In this document: positions 1 to 9,411 of the stretch, piece after piece
How positions within the stretch are numbered: position 1 is the stretch's first letter
Layout of the letters: every line of letters begins with the position of its first letter
Assembly: GCA_017999365.1 (NCBI GenBank)
Contig: JAGNLW010000004.1
Coordinates: 166,362 to 230,361 of the forward strand
Source of the DNA: Candidatus Aminicenantota bacterium
GTDB lineage: Bacteria > Acidobacteriota > Aminicenantia > Aminicenantales > Saccharicenantaceae
Reading direction: 5' to 3'
DNA: 64,000 bases
Translations under genes and position numbers: made by a program
Notes under the pieces: model-generated
What the model was told of the DNA's origin: nothing
What the model saw: the letters and a program-made list of their open reading frames with translations, nothing else
Databases searched by the model: none

Positions 1-210
1 CGAGATACAGACCGAGGCCGGATAGCCCCGGTAGCCCTTGAAGGCCGGCACGGCGCCCAGCTCCCGGGTCCTCTTCTCGGCGTAGAGGTCGAGGTCGCGC
101 GTCCGGATGCCGGGCCGGATGAGCGGCTCGAGCTCGGCCAGGACGGCCGCGACGATGCGGCTGCTCTGGCGCATGGTCTCGAGCTCGGACGCGGACTTGA
201 GGGTGATCAT
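1..210 (-). CDS. map: methionine aminopeptidase type I, N-terminal part (cut by window edge)
   Basis: Reading leftward from the ATG at 210 gives about 70 residues beginning [17 protein letters not shown], then a helical stretch and GAVPAFKGYRGYPASVCIS. This matches the N terminus of type I methionine aminopeptidase, the metalloenzyme that removes the initiator Met from nascent proteins. The metal ligands and the rest of the catalytic domain lie beyond position 1, so the gene is partial only because the window ends. The start codon overlaps the adk stop (ATGA, 207-210), so the two are probably translationally coupled. The order secY-adk-map is the usual end of the spc operon in many bacteria. 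Confidence 0.9.
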   Translation of the reverse strand, partial: MITLKSASELETMRQSSRIVAAVLAELEPLIRPGIRTRDLDLYAEKRTRELGAVPAFKGYRGYPASVCIS

Positions 211-878
211 CGCCCCTCCCCCGTCCCGGCCGGGCGCCCCAGGGCGGCGTCGATGACCCGGCGGACCCGGGCGATCTGGTCGGCGGCCGTCCCGTTGGCG
301 TCGATCCGGTGGAGGTTGCCCTTGGCCGCGTAACGGGCGACCAGGGGCTCGGTCTGGGCCCGGTGGGTCTCCAGCCGCTTCCGAATGACCTCGGGCGTGT
401 CGTCGGCCCTCTGGACGAGGGCCGTGCCGCAGACGTCGCAGACGCCGGCGGTCTTGGGCGGCTTGTTGACGAGGTGGTAGATGGCCTCGCAGCGCGGGCA
501 GGTCCGGCGGTTGGCCAGCCGCTCCAGGACGACCTCGTCCCGGACCTCGAGGTCGAAGACGAGCTCCGGCCCGGCCAGGCCGAGGCTTTCGAGGCTGTCG
601 GCCTGGGACAGGTTGCGGGGGAAGCCGTCGAGGACGTAGCCGTCCGCGCAATCCTCCCTGGCCAGGCGCTGGCGGAGCAGGGCCAGGACGGTCGCGTCAT
701 CGACGAGGTTGCCCTTGCCCATCTGGGCGGCGGCGACCAGGCCGAGCGGCGACTTCTCCCGGACGGCTTCCCGGAGCAGATCCCCCGTGGAGATCTTGGG
801 GAACCCGTAGGCTTGGCGCAGGGCCTCGGCCACAGTCCCCTTGCCGCTTCCGGGAGCGCCCAGGAGGATGATCCTCAT
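207..878 (-). CDS. adk: adenylate kinase, zinc-lid type
   Basis: This 223-residue protein interconverts ATP + AMP and 2 ADP in the cytoplasm. The P-loop GAPGSGKGT is at residues 7-15, STGDLLR (AMP site) at about 30-36 and DGFPRN at about 84-89. The LID domain has CPRC and CDVC pairs (about residues 130-153), the four-cysteine zinc site of the long adenylate kinases. Length fits the long form. The start overlaps the secY stop by 4 nt, and the stop overlaps the map start by 4 nt, so all three are likely co-translated. Confidence 0.96.
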   Translation of the reverse strand: MRIILLGAPGSGKGTVAEALRQAYGFPKISTGDLLREAVREKSPLGLVAAAQMGKGNLVDDATVLALLRQRLAREDCADGYVLDGFPRNLSQADSLESLGLAGPELVFDLEVRDEVVLERLANRRTCPRCEAIYHLVNKPPKTAGVCDVCGTALVQRADDTPEVIRKRLETHRAQTEPLVARYAAKGNLHRIDANGTAADQIARVRRVIDAALGRPAGTGEGR

Positions 879-2257
879 CCGCGCCTCCCGCGGATGCGGC
901 TGCGGCGCATGAAGCCGTCGTAGTGGCGCATGACGAGCTGGGCCTCGATCTGCTGCATGGTGTCCATGGCCACGCCGACGACGATGAGGATGGAGGTGCC
1001 GCCGAACATGAAGTTGATGCCCAGGCCCTCGGTCATGAACCGGGGCAGGTTGGCCTCGAGCCAGGGGCCGATCCAGGGCAGGCCCTGGACCTTGAGGCCG
1101 GTGATCAGGAACTCGGGCAGGATGGCCACGGCCGCCAGGTACAGGGCGCCGGCCAGGGTGATGCGGCTGAGGACGTCGTCGATGTAGTCGGAGGTGTTCT
1201 TGCCCGGCCGGATGCCGGGGATGAAGCCGCCGTACTTGCGGAGGTTGTCGGCCACGTCGACGGGGTTGAAGATGATCGAGATGTAGAAGTAGGTGAAGAA
1301 GATGATGGCCGCGATGTAGACGACGTTGTAGAGCGGCATGCCCATGCCGAACTGGGCGGCGATGGACTGGACCCAGGGCACCTTGATGAGGTTGGCCAGG
1401 GTGGCCGGGATGGTGATGACCGAGGCGGCGAAGATGATGGGGATGACGCCGCCCGTGTTGACCCGCAGGGGCAAGTGGGTGCTCTGGCCGCCGTAGACCT
1501 TACGGCCGACGACGCGCTTGGCGTAGGAGACGGGGATGCGGCGCTGGCCGCGCTCGACGAAGACGATGAAGGCGATGACGGCGACCATCAGGGCGCCCAG
1601 GAAGATCATCTTCAGGGGGTCCATGCTGCCCGTCTGCAGGCCGCGGACCAGGCCGACCAGGCCGCTCGGGAAGTCGACGACGATGCCGGCGAAGATGATG
1701 AGCGAGATGCCGTTGCCGATGCCCCGCTCCGAGATCTGCTCGCCCAGCCACATGACGAAGACCGTCCCCGTGGTCAGGGTCAGGATGGTCAGGAGCTTGA
1801 ATCCCCAGCCCGGGTTGATGACGACGGGGGCCCCGGCCGGGGTCCGCAGGGCCTCGAGGAAGATGGCGATGCCGAAGGCCTGGATGAGGCAGATGAGGAT
1901 CGTGCCGTAGCGGGTGTACTGGGTGATCTTCTTCCGCCCCAGCTCGCCTTCCTTGGACAGGCGCTCGAGGTAGGGCCAGACGACCGTCAGCAGCTGGAGG
2001 ATGATCGAGGCCGAGATGTAGGGCATGATGCCCAGGGCGAAGATCGTCATCCGGGACATGTTCCGCCCGCTGAACAGGTCGATGAAGCCGAGCAGGGAGC
2101 CCTTCTGGCTCTGCCAGAACTCGGCCAGGGCCGTGGCGCTCAGCCCCGGGTTGGGGATGACGCCGCCGATCCGGTAGACGGCCAGCAGGAGCAGGGTGAA
2201 GATGACCCGTTTGCGCAGCTCCGGGATGCTGAAGATGTTGCGGATGGAGTCTAGCAT
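875..2257 (-). CDS. secY: preprotein translocase channel subunit SecY
   Basis: This 460-residue, multi-pass inner-membrane protein is the pore of the Sec translocon. It starts [18 protein letters not shown] and has about ten hydrophobic segments. Recognisable family stretches are [10 protein letters not shown] (about residue 76 on), the cytoplasmic loop [15 protein letters not shown] (about 234-248), and the [16 protein letters not shown] segment (about 338-353). Its 5-prime end overlaps rplO by 7 nt, placing it at the end of the spc ribosomal genes. Partners in the window are secE (26949-27161), secD, secF and yajC (60505-63628); secG is not seen. Confidence 0.97.
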   Translation of the reverse strand: MLDSIRNIFSIPELRKRVIFTLLLLAVYRIGGVIPNPGLSATALAEFWQSQKGSLLGFIDLFSGRNMSRMTIFALGIMPYISASIILQLLTVVWPYLERLSKEGELGRKKITQYTRYGTILICLIQAFGIAIFLEALRTPAGAPVVINPGWGFKLLTILTLTTGTVFVMWLGEQISERGIGNGISLIIFAGIVVDFPSGLVGLVRGLQTGSMDPLKMIFLGALMVAVIAFIVFVERGQRRIPVSYAKRVVGRKVYGGQSTHLPLRVNTGGVIPIIFAASVITIPATLANLIKVPWVQSIAAQFGMGMPLYNVVYIAAIIFFTYFYISIIFNPVDVADNLRKYGGFIPGIRPGKNTSDYIDDVLSRITLAGALYLAAVAILPEFLITGLKVQGLPWIGPWLEANLPRFMTEGLGINFMFGGTSILIVVGVAMDTMQQIEAQLVMRHYDGFMRRSRIRGRRG

Positions 2258-2703
2258 TGGCCTTTCCCGATGAGCACGGCCTGCCCGCCCTTGGCCTCGA
2301 TCTTCTTGACCGCCGAGGCGGAGAACTCGTGGGCCCGGACGGTCTTGGCCGAGGCCAGGTCGCCCCGCCCGAGGACCTTGACCCGGTCGGTGGCCTTGCC
2401 GATGAGGCGGTGCTCGGCCATCTCCTTGGGCCCGACGTCCTCCTTGCGGAGCTTGGCCAGGCGGTCCAGGTTGACGACGGCGATCTCCTCGCGGTTGAGG
2501 CTGGTGAAGCCGCGCTTGGGGATGCGCCGGGTCAGGGGCATCTGGCCGCCCTCGAAGCCGCGCTTGCGGGAATAGCCGCTCCCCTGGAGCTGGCCTTTGC
2601 TGCCGCGGCCGGCCGTCTTGCCCCAGCCGGAGCCGGGGCCGCGCCCGACGCGCTTGCGGTCCTGCCGCGATCCGGGGGCCGGTTTGAGTTTGCTGAGGTT
2701 CAT
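2251..2703 (-). CDS. rplO: 50S ribosomal protein L15
   Basis: This 150-residue large-subunit protein binds 23S rRNA late in assembly. The N-terminal Gly/Arg/Lys-rich tail, with [19 protein letters not shown], is the L15 hallmark, followed by [18 protein letters not shown]. The C-terminal globular part ends in a short [14 protein letters not shown] strand. It overlaps rpmD by 4 nt upstream and secY by 7 nt downstream, typical spc-operon coupling. Confidence 0.97.
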   Translation of the reverse strand: MNLSKLKPAPGSRQDRKRVGRGPGSGWGKTAGRGSKGQLQGSGYSRKRGFEGGQMPLTRRIPKRGFTSLNREEIAVVNLDRLAKLRKEDVGPKEMAEHRLIGKATDRVKVLGRGDLASAKTVRAHEFSASAVKKIEAKGGQAVLIGKGQC

Positions 2704-2957
2704 GGCTTCTCCACCGTTTCGACCTTGAGAGCGTGGACGATCCTGTTGATCATGCCCAGGACGGCCGGCGTCTCGACGAGCACGGCGCTCGAGCCGGGCT
2801 TGCGGAGTCCCAGGCCCTTGGCCGTCTCACGCTGGACGGCCGGGTACCCGATGAGGCTGCGGACGAGCGTGACCTTGACGGTCCGCCCGCCGGCGGCCGG
2901 CTTCGCGCCCTTGGGCGCCTTGGGGTTCTTGGGGGTGTTCTTCGCGTTGGCGGTCAT
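2700..2957 (-). CDS. rpmD: 50S ribosomal protein L30 with N-terminal extension
   Basis: The core is a standard bacterial L30 of about 60 residues: [25 protein letters not shown], then [12 protein letters not shown]. The protein is 85 residues because about 24 Lys/Pro/Ala/Asn-rich residues precede the core. Such tails usually contact rRNA, which is inference here. The upstream start is favoured because it overlaps the rpsE stop as ATGA (2954-2957), like most junctions in this operon; no in-frame Met lies nearer the core. It overlaps rplO by 4 nt. Confidence 0.93.
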   Translation of the reverse strand: MTANAKNTPKNPKAPKGAKPAAGGRTVKVTLVRSLIGYPAVQRETAKGLGLRKPGSSAVLVETPAVLGMINRIVHALKVETVEKP

Positions 2958-3475
2958 AGCGCACCTTTCGCCTTGCCGCGGATCTTGGCCACGTCCTCGG
3001 GATTGCGGATCCGCCGCAGGGCGTCCAGGGTCGCGTTGGCGACGCTGATGGGGTTGCTGCTGCGGATGGACTTGGTCAGGATGTCCCGGATGCCGGCCAG
3101 CTGCATGATGACCCGGACGGCGCCGCCGGCGATGACGCCCGTCCCTTTCGAGGCCGGGCGGAGGACGACCAGGCCGGCCCCGTCGATGCCCTTGACCAGG
3201 TGTGGGATGGTCGTCTCGGCCAGGGGCACGCGGATCATGCTCTTGCGGGCCGCCTCGACGCCCTTGGCGATGGCCTGGGGCACCTCGCGGGCCTTGCCCT
3301 TGCCGATGCCGACCCGGCCCCGCTCGTCGCCGACGGCCACGAGGGCCGAGAAGCTCAGGTTCTTGCCGCCCTTGACGACCTTGGTGACCCGGCGGATGGA
3401 GATGACCTGGTCCTTGAGCTCCATCCCCTCGTCGTCGACGATTCCGACTTTCCTGCTGTGTCTGCGATCATCCAC
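2954..3475 (-). CDS. rpsE: 30S ribosomal protein S5
   Basis: This 173-residue small-subunit protein helps maintain decoding fidelity. The double-stranded-RNA-binding-like N domain contains KVVKGGKNLSFSALVAVGD (about residues 33-51), followed by GRVGIGKGKAREVPQAI. The C domain has VPLAETTIPH and the glycine-rich GTGVIAGGAVRVIMQLAGI. About 18 charged residues precede the usual start. The chosen ATG has a GGAGAG Shine-Dalgarno-like sequence a few bases upstream. It overlaps rpmD by 4 nt. Confidence 0.96.
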   Translation of the reverse strand: MDDRRHSRKVGIVDDEGMELKDQVISIRRVTKVVKGGKNLSFSALVAVGDERGRVGIGKGKAREVPQAIAKGVEAARKSMIRVPLAETTIPHLVKGIDGAGLVVLRPASKGTGVIAGGAVRVIMQLAGIRDILTKSIRSSNPISVANATLDALRRIRNPEDVAKIRGKAKGAL

Positions 3476-3503
3476 TGTTTCTCTCCTTGGTCCGGCCGTC
3501 CGC

Positions 3504-3878
3504 TCAGAACTGGATGCCTTCCTTGCGGATGGCCTCCGCCAGGGTCTTGATGCGTCCGTGATAGGGGTGCGTGCCCCGGTCGAAGACGACCTTCTCGATC
3601 TTGGCCTCCTTGAGGCGCTTGCCCAGGAGCTCGCCGAGCAGGGCGCAGGCGTCCCGGTTCTTGGTGCTCTTGGCCTTGCCCCGGAACTCCTTCTCCAGCG
3701 TCGAGGCGGTCAGGAGCACGGCGCCCTCCCGGTCGTTGATGACCTGGGTGTAAACGTAGGCGTTGCTCTTGAACACGTGCAGCCGGGGCCGCTCGGGCGT
3801 GCCCTCGACCCGCTCGCGGATGCGCTTCCGGAGACGGTCGTCCCGGACCTTCTTGTCCTTGGTCTTGTCTTTAAGCAC
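3504..3878 (-). CDS. rplR: 50S ribosomal protein L18
   Basis: This 124-residue protein binds 5S rRNA with L5 and helps dock it in the central protuberance. It begins with a basic leader (LKDKTKDKKVRDDRLRKRI), followed by family sequence RPRLHVFKSNAYVYTQVI. It ends FDRGTHPYHGRIKTLAEAIR. The start codon is GTG at 3878, lying 8 nt inside the 3-prime end of rplF. A 28-nt gap leads to rpsE. Confidence 0.95.
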   Translation of the reverse strand: MLKDKTKDKKVRDDRLRKRIRERVEGTPERPRLHVFKSNAYVYTQVINDREGAVLLTASTLEKEFRGKAKSTKNRDACALLGELLGKRLKEAKIEKVVFDRGTHPYHGRIKTLAEAIRKEGIQF

Positions 3879-4416
3879 CGGTCACTCCCGCCTTTCGTTC
3901 TTTCTTGATCAGCCTCTCGCCGAGGTAGCGGACGCCCTTCTGCTTGTAGGGGTCCGGGAGGCGCAGGCTCTTGATGTCGTCGGCCACCTGGCCCACCTTC
4001 TGGCGGTCGATGCCGCGGACGGTGAGCAGGGTGGGCTTCTCGGCGACGATCTCGACCCCCTCGGGGATGTCGTAGACGATCGGCCGCGAGTAGCCCAGGC
4101 TGATCTCCAGCCGGCCCTTCTCGACCTTGGCCTTGTAACCGACCCCGACGATCTCCATCTTCTTCTCGTAGCCCTCGGAGACGCCGGCCGCGGCGTTGCG
4201 GGCCAGGGCCCGGCCCAGGCCGTGGTCGGCCCGGGTCTGCTGGCTCTCGTTCGCCCGGGTCAGGGTCAGGACCTGGCCCTCGACGGCGGCCGTGATGCCC
4301 GGCCGCAGCGGCGAGGTCAGTTTCCCCTTCTTCCCTTCGAAATCGATCCGGTCGGCGTGGACCGTGACGGTCACGCCGGCCGGGATCGGGATGGGCTTCT
4401 TGCCGACTCTGGACAT
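3871..4416 (-). CDS. rplF: 50S ribosomal protein L6
   Basis: This 181-residue protein sits near the factor-binding site of the large subunit. It shows the two-fold L6 architecture: MSRVGKKPIPIPAGV at the N terminus, then SLGYSRPIVYDIPEGVEI and the RGIDRQKVGQVADDIKSLR segment. The signature PDPYKQKGVRY is near residue 155, before a basic tail. It starts 17 nt after rpsH and overlaps rplR by 8 nt. Confidence 0.97.
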   Translation of the reverse strand: MSRVGKKPIPIPAGVTVTVHADRIDFEGKKGKLTSPLRPGITAAVEGQVLTLTRANESQQTRADHGLGRALARNAAAGVSEGYEKKMEIVGVGYKAKVEKGRLEISLGYSRPIVYDIPEGVEIVAEKPTLLTVRGIDRQKVGQVADDIKSLRLPDPYKQKGVRYLGERLIKKERKAGVTGA

Positions 4417-4433
4417 GGTACCTCTCCTCGCCC

Positions 4434-4823
4434 CTACCAGATGCTGCAGAGGACTTCGCCGCCCGCCCCCTGGTCCTCGCAGGCCCGGCCGGTCATGACG
4501 CCGCGCGACGTCGAGACGATGACCAGGCCCAGCCCGTCCAGGACCTTGGGGACGGAATCCTTGGTGCAGTAGATCCGGCAGCCCGGGCGGCTGACGCGCT
4601 TGAGGCCGCTGATGACGCTCCGGTTGTCCTCGGTGTACTTGAGCGTCACGTTGAGGATCCCCTGCTTGTTGTCGTCGATGACCTTGAAGTTCTTGACGTA
4701 ACCCTCCTCCTTGAGGATCTTGACGACCTCGATCCCCAGCCGGGAGGACGGGATGTTGACTTCCCGCTTCTTGGACTTCACGCCGTTGCGGATCCGGGTG
4801 AGCAGGTCTGAAATCGAATCCAT
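4434..4823 (-). CDS. rpsH: 30S ribosomal protein S8
   Basis: This 129-residue 16S rRNA-binding protein begins MDSISDLLTRIRNGVKSKK and has the family segment IPSSRLGIEVVKILKEEGYV. The C-terminal signature is GLVIVSTSRGVMTGRAC. An upstream in-frame start at 4904 would add 27 residues that overlap rpsN and do not resemble S8, so 4823 is used. In E. coli S8 represses the spc operon. I did not search for such a site here. Confidence 0.96.
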   Translation of the reverse strand: MDSISDLLTRIRNGVKSKKREVNIPSSRLGIEVVKILKEEGYVKNFKVIDDNKQGILNVTLKYTEDNRSVISGLKRVSRPGCRIYCTKDSVPKVLDGLGLVIVSTSRGVMTGRACEDQGAGGEVLCSIW

Positions 4824-4843
4824 GGTTGTTCCTTTCTCCGCCG

Positions 4844-5029
4844 TCACCAGGACGACTTGGTCACGCCCGGGATCTCGCCCTTGAGGGCGAGCTCGCGGAA
4901 GCACAGGCGGCAGAGGTCGAATTTCCGGTAATAGGCCCGGGAGCGGCCGCAGAGCCGGCAGCGGCGGCGGACGCGGATCTCGTACTTCGGCTTGCGGACC
5001 ATCTTGGCCATGCGGGCGGTAGTTGCCAT
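4844..5029 (-). CDS. rpsN: 30S ribosomal protein S14, zinc-binding (type Z)
   Basis: The 61-residue length and the [20 protein letters not shown] segment define the zinc-containing C+ form of S14. Two CxxC pairs hold one zinc ion. It ends with the conserved [11 protein letters not shown]. Basic residues at the N terminus ([16 protein letters not shown]) are typical. It lies between rplE (14 nt) and rpsH (20 nt), the normal spc position. No zinc-free paralogue is visible in the window. Confidence 0.97.
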   Translation of the reverse strand: MATTARMAKMVRKPKYEIRVRRRCRLCGRSRAYYRKFDLCRLCFRELALKGEIPGVTKSSW

Positions 5030-5043
5030 GCGGACCTCTCTCC

Positions 5044-5586
5044 TCAGGATTCCCGGAACGGCATGCCCAGCCTCTTGAGGAGGGCCAGGGCTTCCTTGTC
5101 CGTCCGGGCGCTCGTGACGATGGTGATGTTCATGCCCCGGGGCCGCTCGACCTTGGTGTAGTCGATCTCGGGGAAGACGAGCTGGTCGCGCATCCCCAGG
5201 GTGTAGTTGCCGCGGCCGTCGAAGGACGTGGCCGGGACGCCGCGGAAGTCGCGGACCCGCGGCAGGACGATGTTGACCAGCCGGTCGAAGAACTCGTACA
5301 TCCGCCGGCTGCGGAGCGTGACGTAGCAGGCGATGGGCTGGCCCTTCCTCAGCTTGAAGGCCGAGATGGACTTCTTGGCCCGCCCGACGCCCGGCAGCTG
5401 GCCGGTGATCTGGGCCAGCTCGCCCTTGGCCGTGTCCAGGAGCTTGATGTTGCCGATGGCGTCGCCGACACCGACGTTGACGATGATCTTCTCCAGGCGC
5501 GGCACGGCCATGATATTCGCGATGCCGAGCTCCTCCTGGAGCGCCGGGACCACGTCTTTCCGGTACTTCTCGTATAAGCGGCTCAT
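5044..5586 (-). CDS. rplE: 50S ribosomal protein L5
   Basis: This 180-residue 5S rRNA-binding protein starts [20 protein letters not shown]. It contains [16 protein letters not shown] and the tRNA-contacting loop region [20 protein letters not shown]. The C-terminal part has [20 protein letters not shown] followed by [18 protein letters not shown]. It begins 10 nt after rplX and ends 14 nt before rpsN. Confidence 0.97.
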   Translation of the reverse strand: MSRLYEKYRKDVVPALQEELGIANIMAVPRLEKIIVNVGVGDAIGNIKLLDTAKGELAQITGQLPGVGRAKKSISAFKLRKGQPIACYVTLRSRRMYEFFDRLVNIVLPRVRDFRGVPATSFDGRGNYTLGMRDQLVFPEIDYTKVERPRGMNITIVTSARTDKEALALLKRLGMPFRES

Positions 5587-5596
5587 GGACGCATCC

Positions 5597-5929
5597 TCAC
5601 TTTTGCCTTTCGATCAGGGTCTCGCAGCGGTGGCAGAGCCGGATCTTGGAGCCGTCCTCGAGCCGGCGGCTGCGGGCCCGCACGCCCTGCCCGCACTCCG
5701 AGCAGTAGAGCATGACGTTGGCCACGGCGATCGGGGCCTCCTTCTCCATGACCCCGCCCTGGGTGTTCCGGCTGCGGTCGGCCTTGACGAAGTGCTTAGA
5801 GAAATTGATCCTCTCGACGATGACCCGGTTGGTCTCGGGGAAGAGCTTCAGGACCTTGCCGGTCTTCCCCTTGTCCTTGCCCCGGATGACGACGACGAGG
5901 TCGTTCTTCTTGAGCTGGATCTTGTGCAT
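5597..5929 (-). CDS. rplX: 50S ribosomal protein L24
   Basis: This 110-residue protein initiates 50S assembly. The KOW motif is visible as [20 protein letters not shown] (residues 9-28). The C-terminal part has an unusual CSEC...CHRC set (about residues 76-79 and 99-102), a possible zinc knuckle that E. coli L24 lacks; metal binding is inference. The ATG at 5929 overlaps the rplN stop by one base (TGATG), which fixes the start. Confidence 0.96.
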   Translation of the reverse strand: MHKIQLKKNDLVVVIRGKDKGKTGKVLKLFPETNRVIVERINFSKHFVKADRSRNTQGGVMEKEAPIAVANVMLYCSECGQGVRARSRRLEDGSKIRLCHRCETLIERQK

Positions 5930-6297
5930 CACAGGACCTCCGGCGCCAGGGAGATGATCTTCATGAACTTCCTCTCCCGGAGCTCGCGCCCGACGGGCCC
6001 GAAGACGCGCGTGCCGACGGGCTCCCCCGCCTTGTCGATGATGACCGCGGCGTTGTCGTCGAACCGGATGTAGGACCCGTCCCGGCGGCGCAGCTCCTTG
6101 CGGGTGCGGACGACGACGGCCCGGATGACCGTGCCCTTCTTGACCTTGCTCTCCGGGTCGGTCTCCTTGACGTTGGCCGAGATGATGTCCCCGATGCGGG
6201 CCACGTGGCCGACGCTGCCGCCGAGCGGCGTGATGGCCATGATCCGCCGGGCGCCGGAGTTGTCGGCGACCTTGAGCATCGTGCGCATCTGGATCAT
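5929..6297 (-). CDS. rplN: 50S ribosomal protein L14
   Basis: This 122-residue intersubunit-bridge protein begins [20 protein letters not shown]. It contains [19 protein letters not shown] and the signature [20 protein letters not shown]. The [20 protein letters not shown] ending is canonical. It overlaps rpsQ by 4 nt upstream and rplX by 1 nt downstream. Confidence 0.97.
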   Translation of the reverse strand: MIQMRTMLKVADNSGARRIMAITPLGGSVGHVARIGDIISANVKETDPESKVKKGTVIRAVVVRTRKELRRRDGSYIRFDDNAAVIIDKAGEPVGTRVFGPVGRELRERKFMKIISLAPEVL

Positions 6298-6632
6298 TGG
6301 CCGTCTCCCGACTCGGGCTCAACGGCCTTGGCGGCCAGGGGGTCGGTCTCGATGGGCGTGGCCGTCAGGGCCGCCTCGAGGCCGACGACCTCGAGGACCC
6401 GCCAGCGCTTGGTCTTGCTGATCGGCCGCGTCTCGACGATCCGGACGACGTCGCCGACCTTGCAGGTCTCGGCCTCGTCGTGGACGAGGAAGGTCTGCTC
6501 GCGCCGGACGATCTTCCGGTACAGCGGATGGCGGACCTGCCGCTCGACGGCGACGGTGACCGTCTTCCTCATCTTCCGGGCGACGACGGTGCCGACCTTG
6601 GTCGTCTTCCGTGCTTGCCTTTGCGTGTCCAT
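6294..6632 (-). CDS. rpsQ: 30S ribosomal protein S17 with acidic C-terminal tail
   Basis: Residues 10-85 are an ordinary OB-fold S17: [20 protein letters not shown], then [21 protein letters not shown]17 is usually about 80-90 residues; this one is 112 because about 25 Ala/Pro/Glu-rich residues follow [11 protein letters not shown]. The tail reads straight into the ATGA overlap with rplN, so it is not an annotation artefact. Function of the tail is unknown. Confidence 0.95.
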   Translation of the reverse strand: MDTQRQARKTTKVGTVVARKMRKTVTVAVERQVRHPLYRKIVRREQTFLVHDEAETCKVGDVVRIVETRPISKTKRWRVLEVVGLEAALTATPIETDPLAAKAVEPESGDGQ

Positions 6633-6635
6633 GGG

Positions 6636-6833
6636 CTACTCCGTTGCCTTCGACGACTGCCTGAGCAGCGTCTTGATGCGGGCGATGTCCCTCTTGACGT
6701 TCTTGACCTTCATCGGGCTCTCGAGCTGGCCGAGGGACTTCTGGAAGCGGAGCTTGAAGAGCTGGTCGACGAGCTCCGCCTCCTTGTGCTTCAGCTCGTC
6801 GGCCGACATGTCCTTGAGTTCCTTGATCTTCAT
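6636..6833 (-). CDS. rpmC: 50S ribosomal protein L29
   Basis: This 65-residue helical hairpin protein lies near the peptide exit. It starts [20 protein letters not shown], continues [19 protein letters not shown] and ends with the [14 protein letters not shown] helix. It overlaps rplP by 4 nt and is followed by rpsQ after 3 nt, the standard L16-L29-S17 order. Confidence 0.96.
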   Translation of the reverse strand: MKIKELKDMSADELKHKEAELVDQLFKLRFQKSLGQLESPMKVKNVKRDIARIKTLLRQSSKATE

Positions 6834-7252
6834 CTGAGCTCCCTCGCTTCCCGGGAGATGAACCGCGTCTTGACGGGCAGCTTCTGGGCGGCCAGGCGCA
6901 TGGCCTCGCGGGCCTCCTCGAGCTCGATGCCCTCGAGCTCGAACAGGATCTTGCCCGGGCGGATGACGTCGACCCAGAACTCGGGGTCGCCCTTGCCCTT
7001 GCCCATGCGGACCTCGGTCGGCTTCTTGGTCACGGACTTCCAGGGGAAGGTCCGGATCCAGAGCTTGCCCTTCCGCTTCATGTGCCGGGTGATGGTGATG
7101 CGGCCGGCCTCGATCTGGCGCGAGGTCAGCCAGCCCGGCTCGAGGGCCTGGAGGCCGAACTCGCCGAAGGTCAGCGTGCCGCCGCGCAGGGCCGTGCCCC
7201 GCATGCGGCCGCGCTGCTGCTTGCGGTATTTGACTTTCGAGGGCATCAACAT
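6830..7252 (-). CDS. rplP: 50S ribosomal protein L16
   Basis: This 140-residue protein lies close to the peptidyl-transferase centre and A-site tRNA. It begins [19 protein letters not shown], then [20 protein letters not shown] and the [18 protein letters not shown] signature. An upstream extension of the frame overlaps rpsC and has no L16 character. The start at 7252 gives the usual family length and lies 2 nt after the rpsC stop. Confidence 0.97.
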   Translation of the reverse strand: MLMPSKVKYRKQQRGRMRGTALRGGTLTFGEFGLQALEPGWLTSRQIEAGRITITRHMKRKGKLWIRTFPWKSVTKKPTEVRMGKGKGDPEFWVDVIRPGKILFELEGIELEEAREAMRLAAQKLPVKTRFISREARELR

Positions 7253-7254
7253 GG

Positions 7255-7923
7255 TCAGATCTCCTCGACCTCGGCCATCTGGGAGGTCATCTTGGCCTTC
7301 TCGACGTCGGCCCGGTAGACCCAGACCTTGATGCCGATCTGGCCGTAGGTCGTGAAGGCCTCGGTGAAGGCGAAGTCGATGTCCGCCTTGAGGGTCTGCA
7401 GGGGCAGCTGGCCCTTGAGGTACCACTCGGAGCGGGCGATCTCGACGCCGCCGAGCCGGCCGGCGCACATGACCTTGATGCCCTTGGCCCCCATCTTGAG
7501 GGCGAACTCGACGGCCTTGCGCATGGCCCGGCGGTAGGCGATGCGCTTCTCGAGCTGGACGGCGATGCTCTCGCCGACGAGCAGGGCGTTGAGCTCGGGC
7601 TTGTCGACCTCGCGGATGTCGACGTAGACATCGCGCTTGGCGATGGACTCGAGATAGGTCTTGAGGCTCTCGATCTCCTTGCCGCCGCGGCCGATGATGA
7701 TGCCCGGGCGGGCCGTGTGGATGATGACCCGGATCTTCGGCCCGACGCGCTCGACGTCGACGCCGGCGATGCCGGCGTGGAAGTACTTCTCCTTGACGGC
7801 CTTCTTCATCTTCAGGTCTTCGTGGATGAGCCGGGCGTAGTCCGGTCCCTTGGCGAACCAGCGGGACGTCCAGGGCTTGTTGAAGCCGAGCCGGAATCCA
7901 TACGGGTGTGTTTTCTGTCCCAC
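7255..7923 (-). CDS. rpsC: 30S ribosomal protein S3
   Basis: This 222-residue protein sits at the mRNA entry site. It starts with GTG ([20 protein letters not shown]). The KH RNA-binding loop [14 protein letters not shown] is at about residues 75-88. The C-terminal part carries [20 protein letters not shown] and the [14 protein letters not shown] ending. It follows rplV after one base. Confidence 0.97.
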   Translation of the reverse strand: MGQKTHPYGFRLGFNKPWTSRWFAKGPDYARLIHEDLKMKKAVKEKYFHAGIAGVDVERVGPKIRVIIHTARPGIIIGRGGKEIESLKTYLESIAKRDVYVDIREVDKPELNALLVGESIAVQLEKRIAYRRAMRKAVEFALKMGAKGIKVMCAGRLGGVEIARSEWYLKGQLPLQTLKADIDFAFTEAFTTYGQIGIKVWVYRADVEKAKMTSQMAEVEEI

Positions 7924-7924
7924 G

Positions 7925-8287
7925 TCACTTCCCCTTTTCGCTCAGATAGATGTGGACATGGCTGGTCCGCTTCTGGACGCGGTAAGCCCGCCCCATGGGC
8001 GCCGGGCGGATCCGCTTGGCCACGGGGCCGCCGTTGATCTGGATCCGCGAGACGATCAGCGTGTCGACGTCGACGTCGGGCGACGCCTGCTGGGCGTTGG
8101 CGATGGCCGAGCGCAGGACCTTCTCGAGGACGGCGCTGATCTTCTTGCGCTCGTTGAAGCGCAGGATGGTCAGGGCCTCGCCGACGTAGCGGTCGCGGAC
8201 GAGGTCGGCCACCAGGCGGCCCTTCTGCGGGCTCATCCGGACGTAGCGGGCCACGGCGTGGGACAGGTGGGTGGCGGCGGCGGTCAT
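7925..8287 (-). CDS. rplV: 50S ribosomal protein L22
   Basis: This 120-residue protein has a long hairpin lining the exit tunnel. The body has [20 protein letters not shown]. The tunnel loop and C terminus read [19 protein letters not shown], then [14 protein letters not shown], with the usual MGRA motif where macrolide-resistance changes arise in other bacteria. It overlaps rpsS by 4 nt. Confidence 0.96.
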   Translation of the reverse strand: MTAAATHLSHAVARYVRMSPQKGRLVADLVRDRYVGEALTILRFNERKKISAVLEKVLRSAIANAQQASPDVDVDTLIVSRIQINGGPVAKRIRPAPMGRAYRVQKRTSHVHIYLSEKGK

Positions 8288-8580
8288 GGCTTCTTCTCCA
8301 CCTTGAGCTGCTTGGCCGTCTTGGTCGTGTGCCCCTTGAAGTGGCGGGTCGGCGAGAACTCGCCGAGCTTGTGCCCGACCATGTTCTCGGTGACGAAGAC
8401 CGGGATGAACTTGCGCCCGTTGTGGACGCCGATGGTCAGGCCGACCATCTCGGGGATGACCGTCGACCGGCGGGACCAGGTCTTGACGACCGTCCGCTTG
8501 GCCGCGGGGGTCGACAGGGCCTGGACCTTATCCAGGAGGTGGCCGTCGATGAACGGGCCCTTCTTCAGTGATCTGCTCAT
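8284..8580 (-). CDS. rpsS: 30S ribosomal protein S19
   Basis: This 98-residue head protein of the 30S subunit begins [20 protein letters not shown]. It carries [20 protein letters not shown] and the signature [18 protein letters not shown]. The frame is open upstream, but 8580 gives the exact family N terminus and is 2 nt after rplB. It overlaps rplV by 4 nt. Confidence 0.97.
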   Translation of the reverse strand: MSRSLKKGPFIDGHLLDKVQALSTPAAKRTVVKTWSRRSTVIPEMVGLTIGVHNGRKFIPVFVTENMVGHKLGEFSPTRHFKGHTTKTAKQLKVEKKP

Positions 8581-8582
8581 GG

Positions 8583-9410
8583 TTACTTGCTCCTGCGCCG
8601 GACGATGAAGGCCTGGGTCCGCTTGTTCTGTCGGGTCTTGTAACCCTTGGTCGGGATGCCCGTCGGGCTGACCGGGTGCCGGCCGCCCTTGGCCTTGCCC
8701 TCGCCGCCGCCGTGCGGATGGTCGATGGGGTTCATGGCCGTGCCCCGGACGTGGGGCCGGATGCCTTTCCACCGCGACCGCCCGGCCTTGCCGACGCTGA
8801 TGTTGGAATGGTCGAGGTTGCCGATCTGGCCGATGGTCGCCCGGCAGTCCAGGTGGACCTTGCGGATCTCCGAGGACGGCAGGCGGACCTGGGCGTATTC
8901 GCCCTCCTTGGCCAGGATCTGGGCGCCCGCCCCGGCCGACTTGGCGACCTGGCCGCCCTTGTCCTTCCGGAGCTCGATGTTGTGGATGATCGTGCCCAGG
9001 GGGATGAAGCGGAGGGGCATGGCGTTGCCCGGCAGGATGTCGGCCTGGCGGTCGGTCGAGACGACCTCCTGCCCGACCTGGAGCCCGGCGGGGTAGATGA
9101 TGTAGCGCCGCTCCCCGTCCCGGTACTTGACCAGGGAGATGAAGGAGGAGCGGTTGGGGTCGTACTCGACGGTCTCGATCTTGCCCGGGATGTCGATCTT
9201 GTCCCGCTTGAAATCGATGACGCGGTAGAGCTGTTTGTGCCCGCCGCCGCGGTTGCGCATGGCCAGCCGGCCGCGGCTGTCGCGCCCGCCCGACTTGGAC
9301 AGGGACACGAGCAGGGGCTTGAAGGGCCGGTCGCCGCTGAGCTCCTCGAATCGGTTGCCCGTCCTGTGCCGCAGGCCGGGGGTCATCGGTCGGTATGTCT
9401 TGATGCCCAT
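8583..9410 (-). CDS. rplB: 50S ribosomal protein L2
   Basis: This 275-residue protein is needed for subunit joining and peptidyl-transferase activity. It begins [20 protein letters not shown]. Conserved segments include [40 protein letters not shown] and [20 protein letters not shown], which includes the functionally important His of the C-terminal loop. It ends in a basic tail and is 1 nt from rplW. Confidence 0.98.
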   Translation of the reverse strand: MGIKTYRPMTPGLRHRTGNRFEELSGDRPFKPLLVSLSKSGGRDSRGRLAMRNRGGGHKQLYRVIDFKRDKIDIPGKIETVEYDPNRSSFISLVKYRDGERRYIIYPAGLQVGQEVVSTDRQADILPGNAMPLRFIPLGTIIHNIELRKDKGGQVAKSAGAGAQILAKEGEYAQVRLPSSEIRKVHLDCRATIGQIGNLDHSNISVGKAGRSRWKGIRPHVRGTAMNPIDHPHGGGEGKAKGGRHPVSPTGIPTKGYKTRQNKRTQAFIVRRRSK

Positions 9411-9411
9411 G

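Noticed and set aside
4824..4904. 27-codon N-terminal extension of rpsH
   Set aside because: It overlaps rpsN and lacks S8 similarity; the internal Met gives the exact family start.
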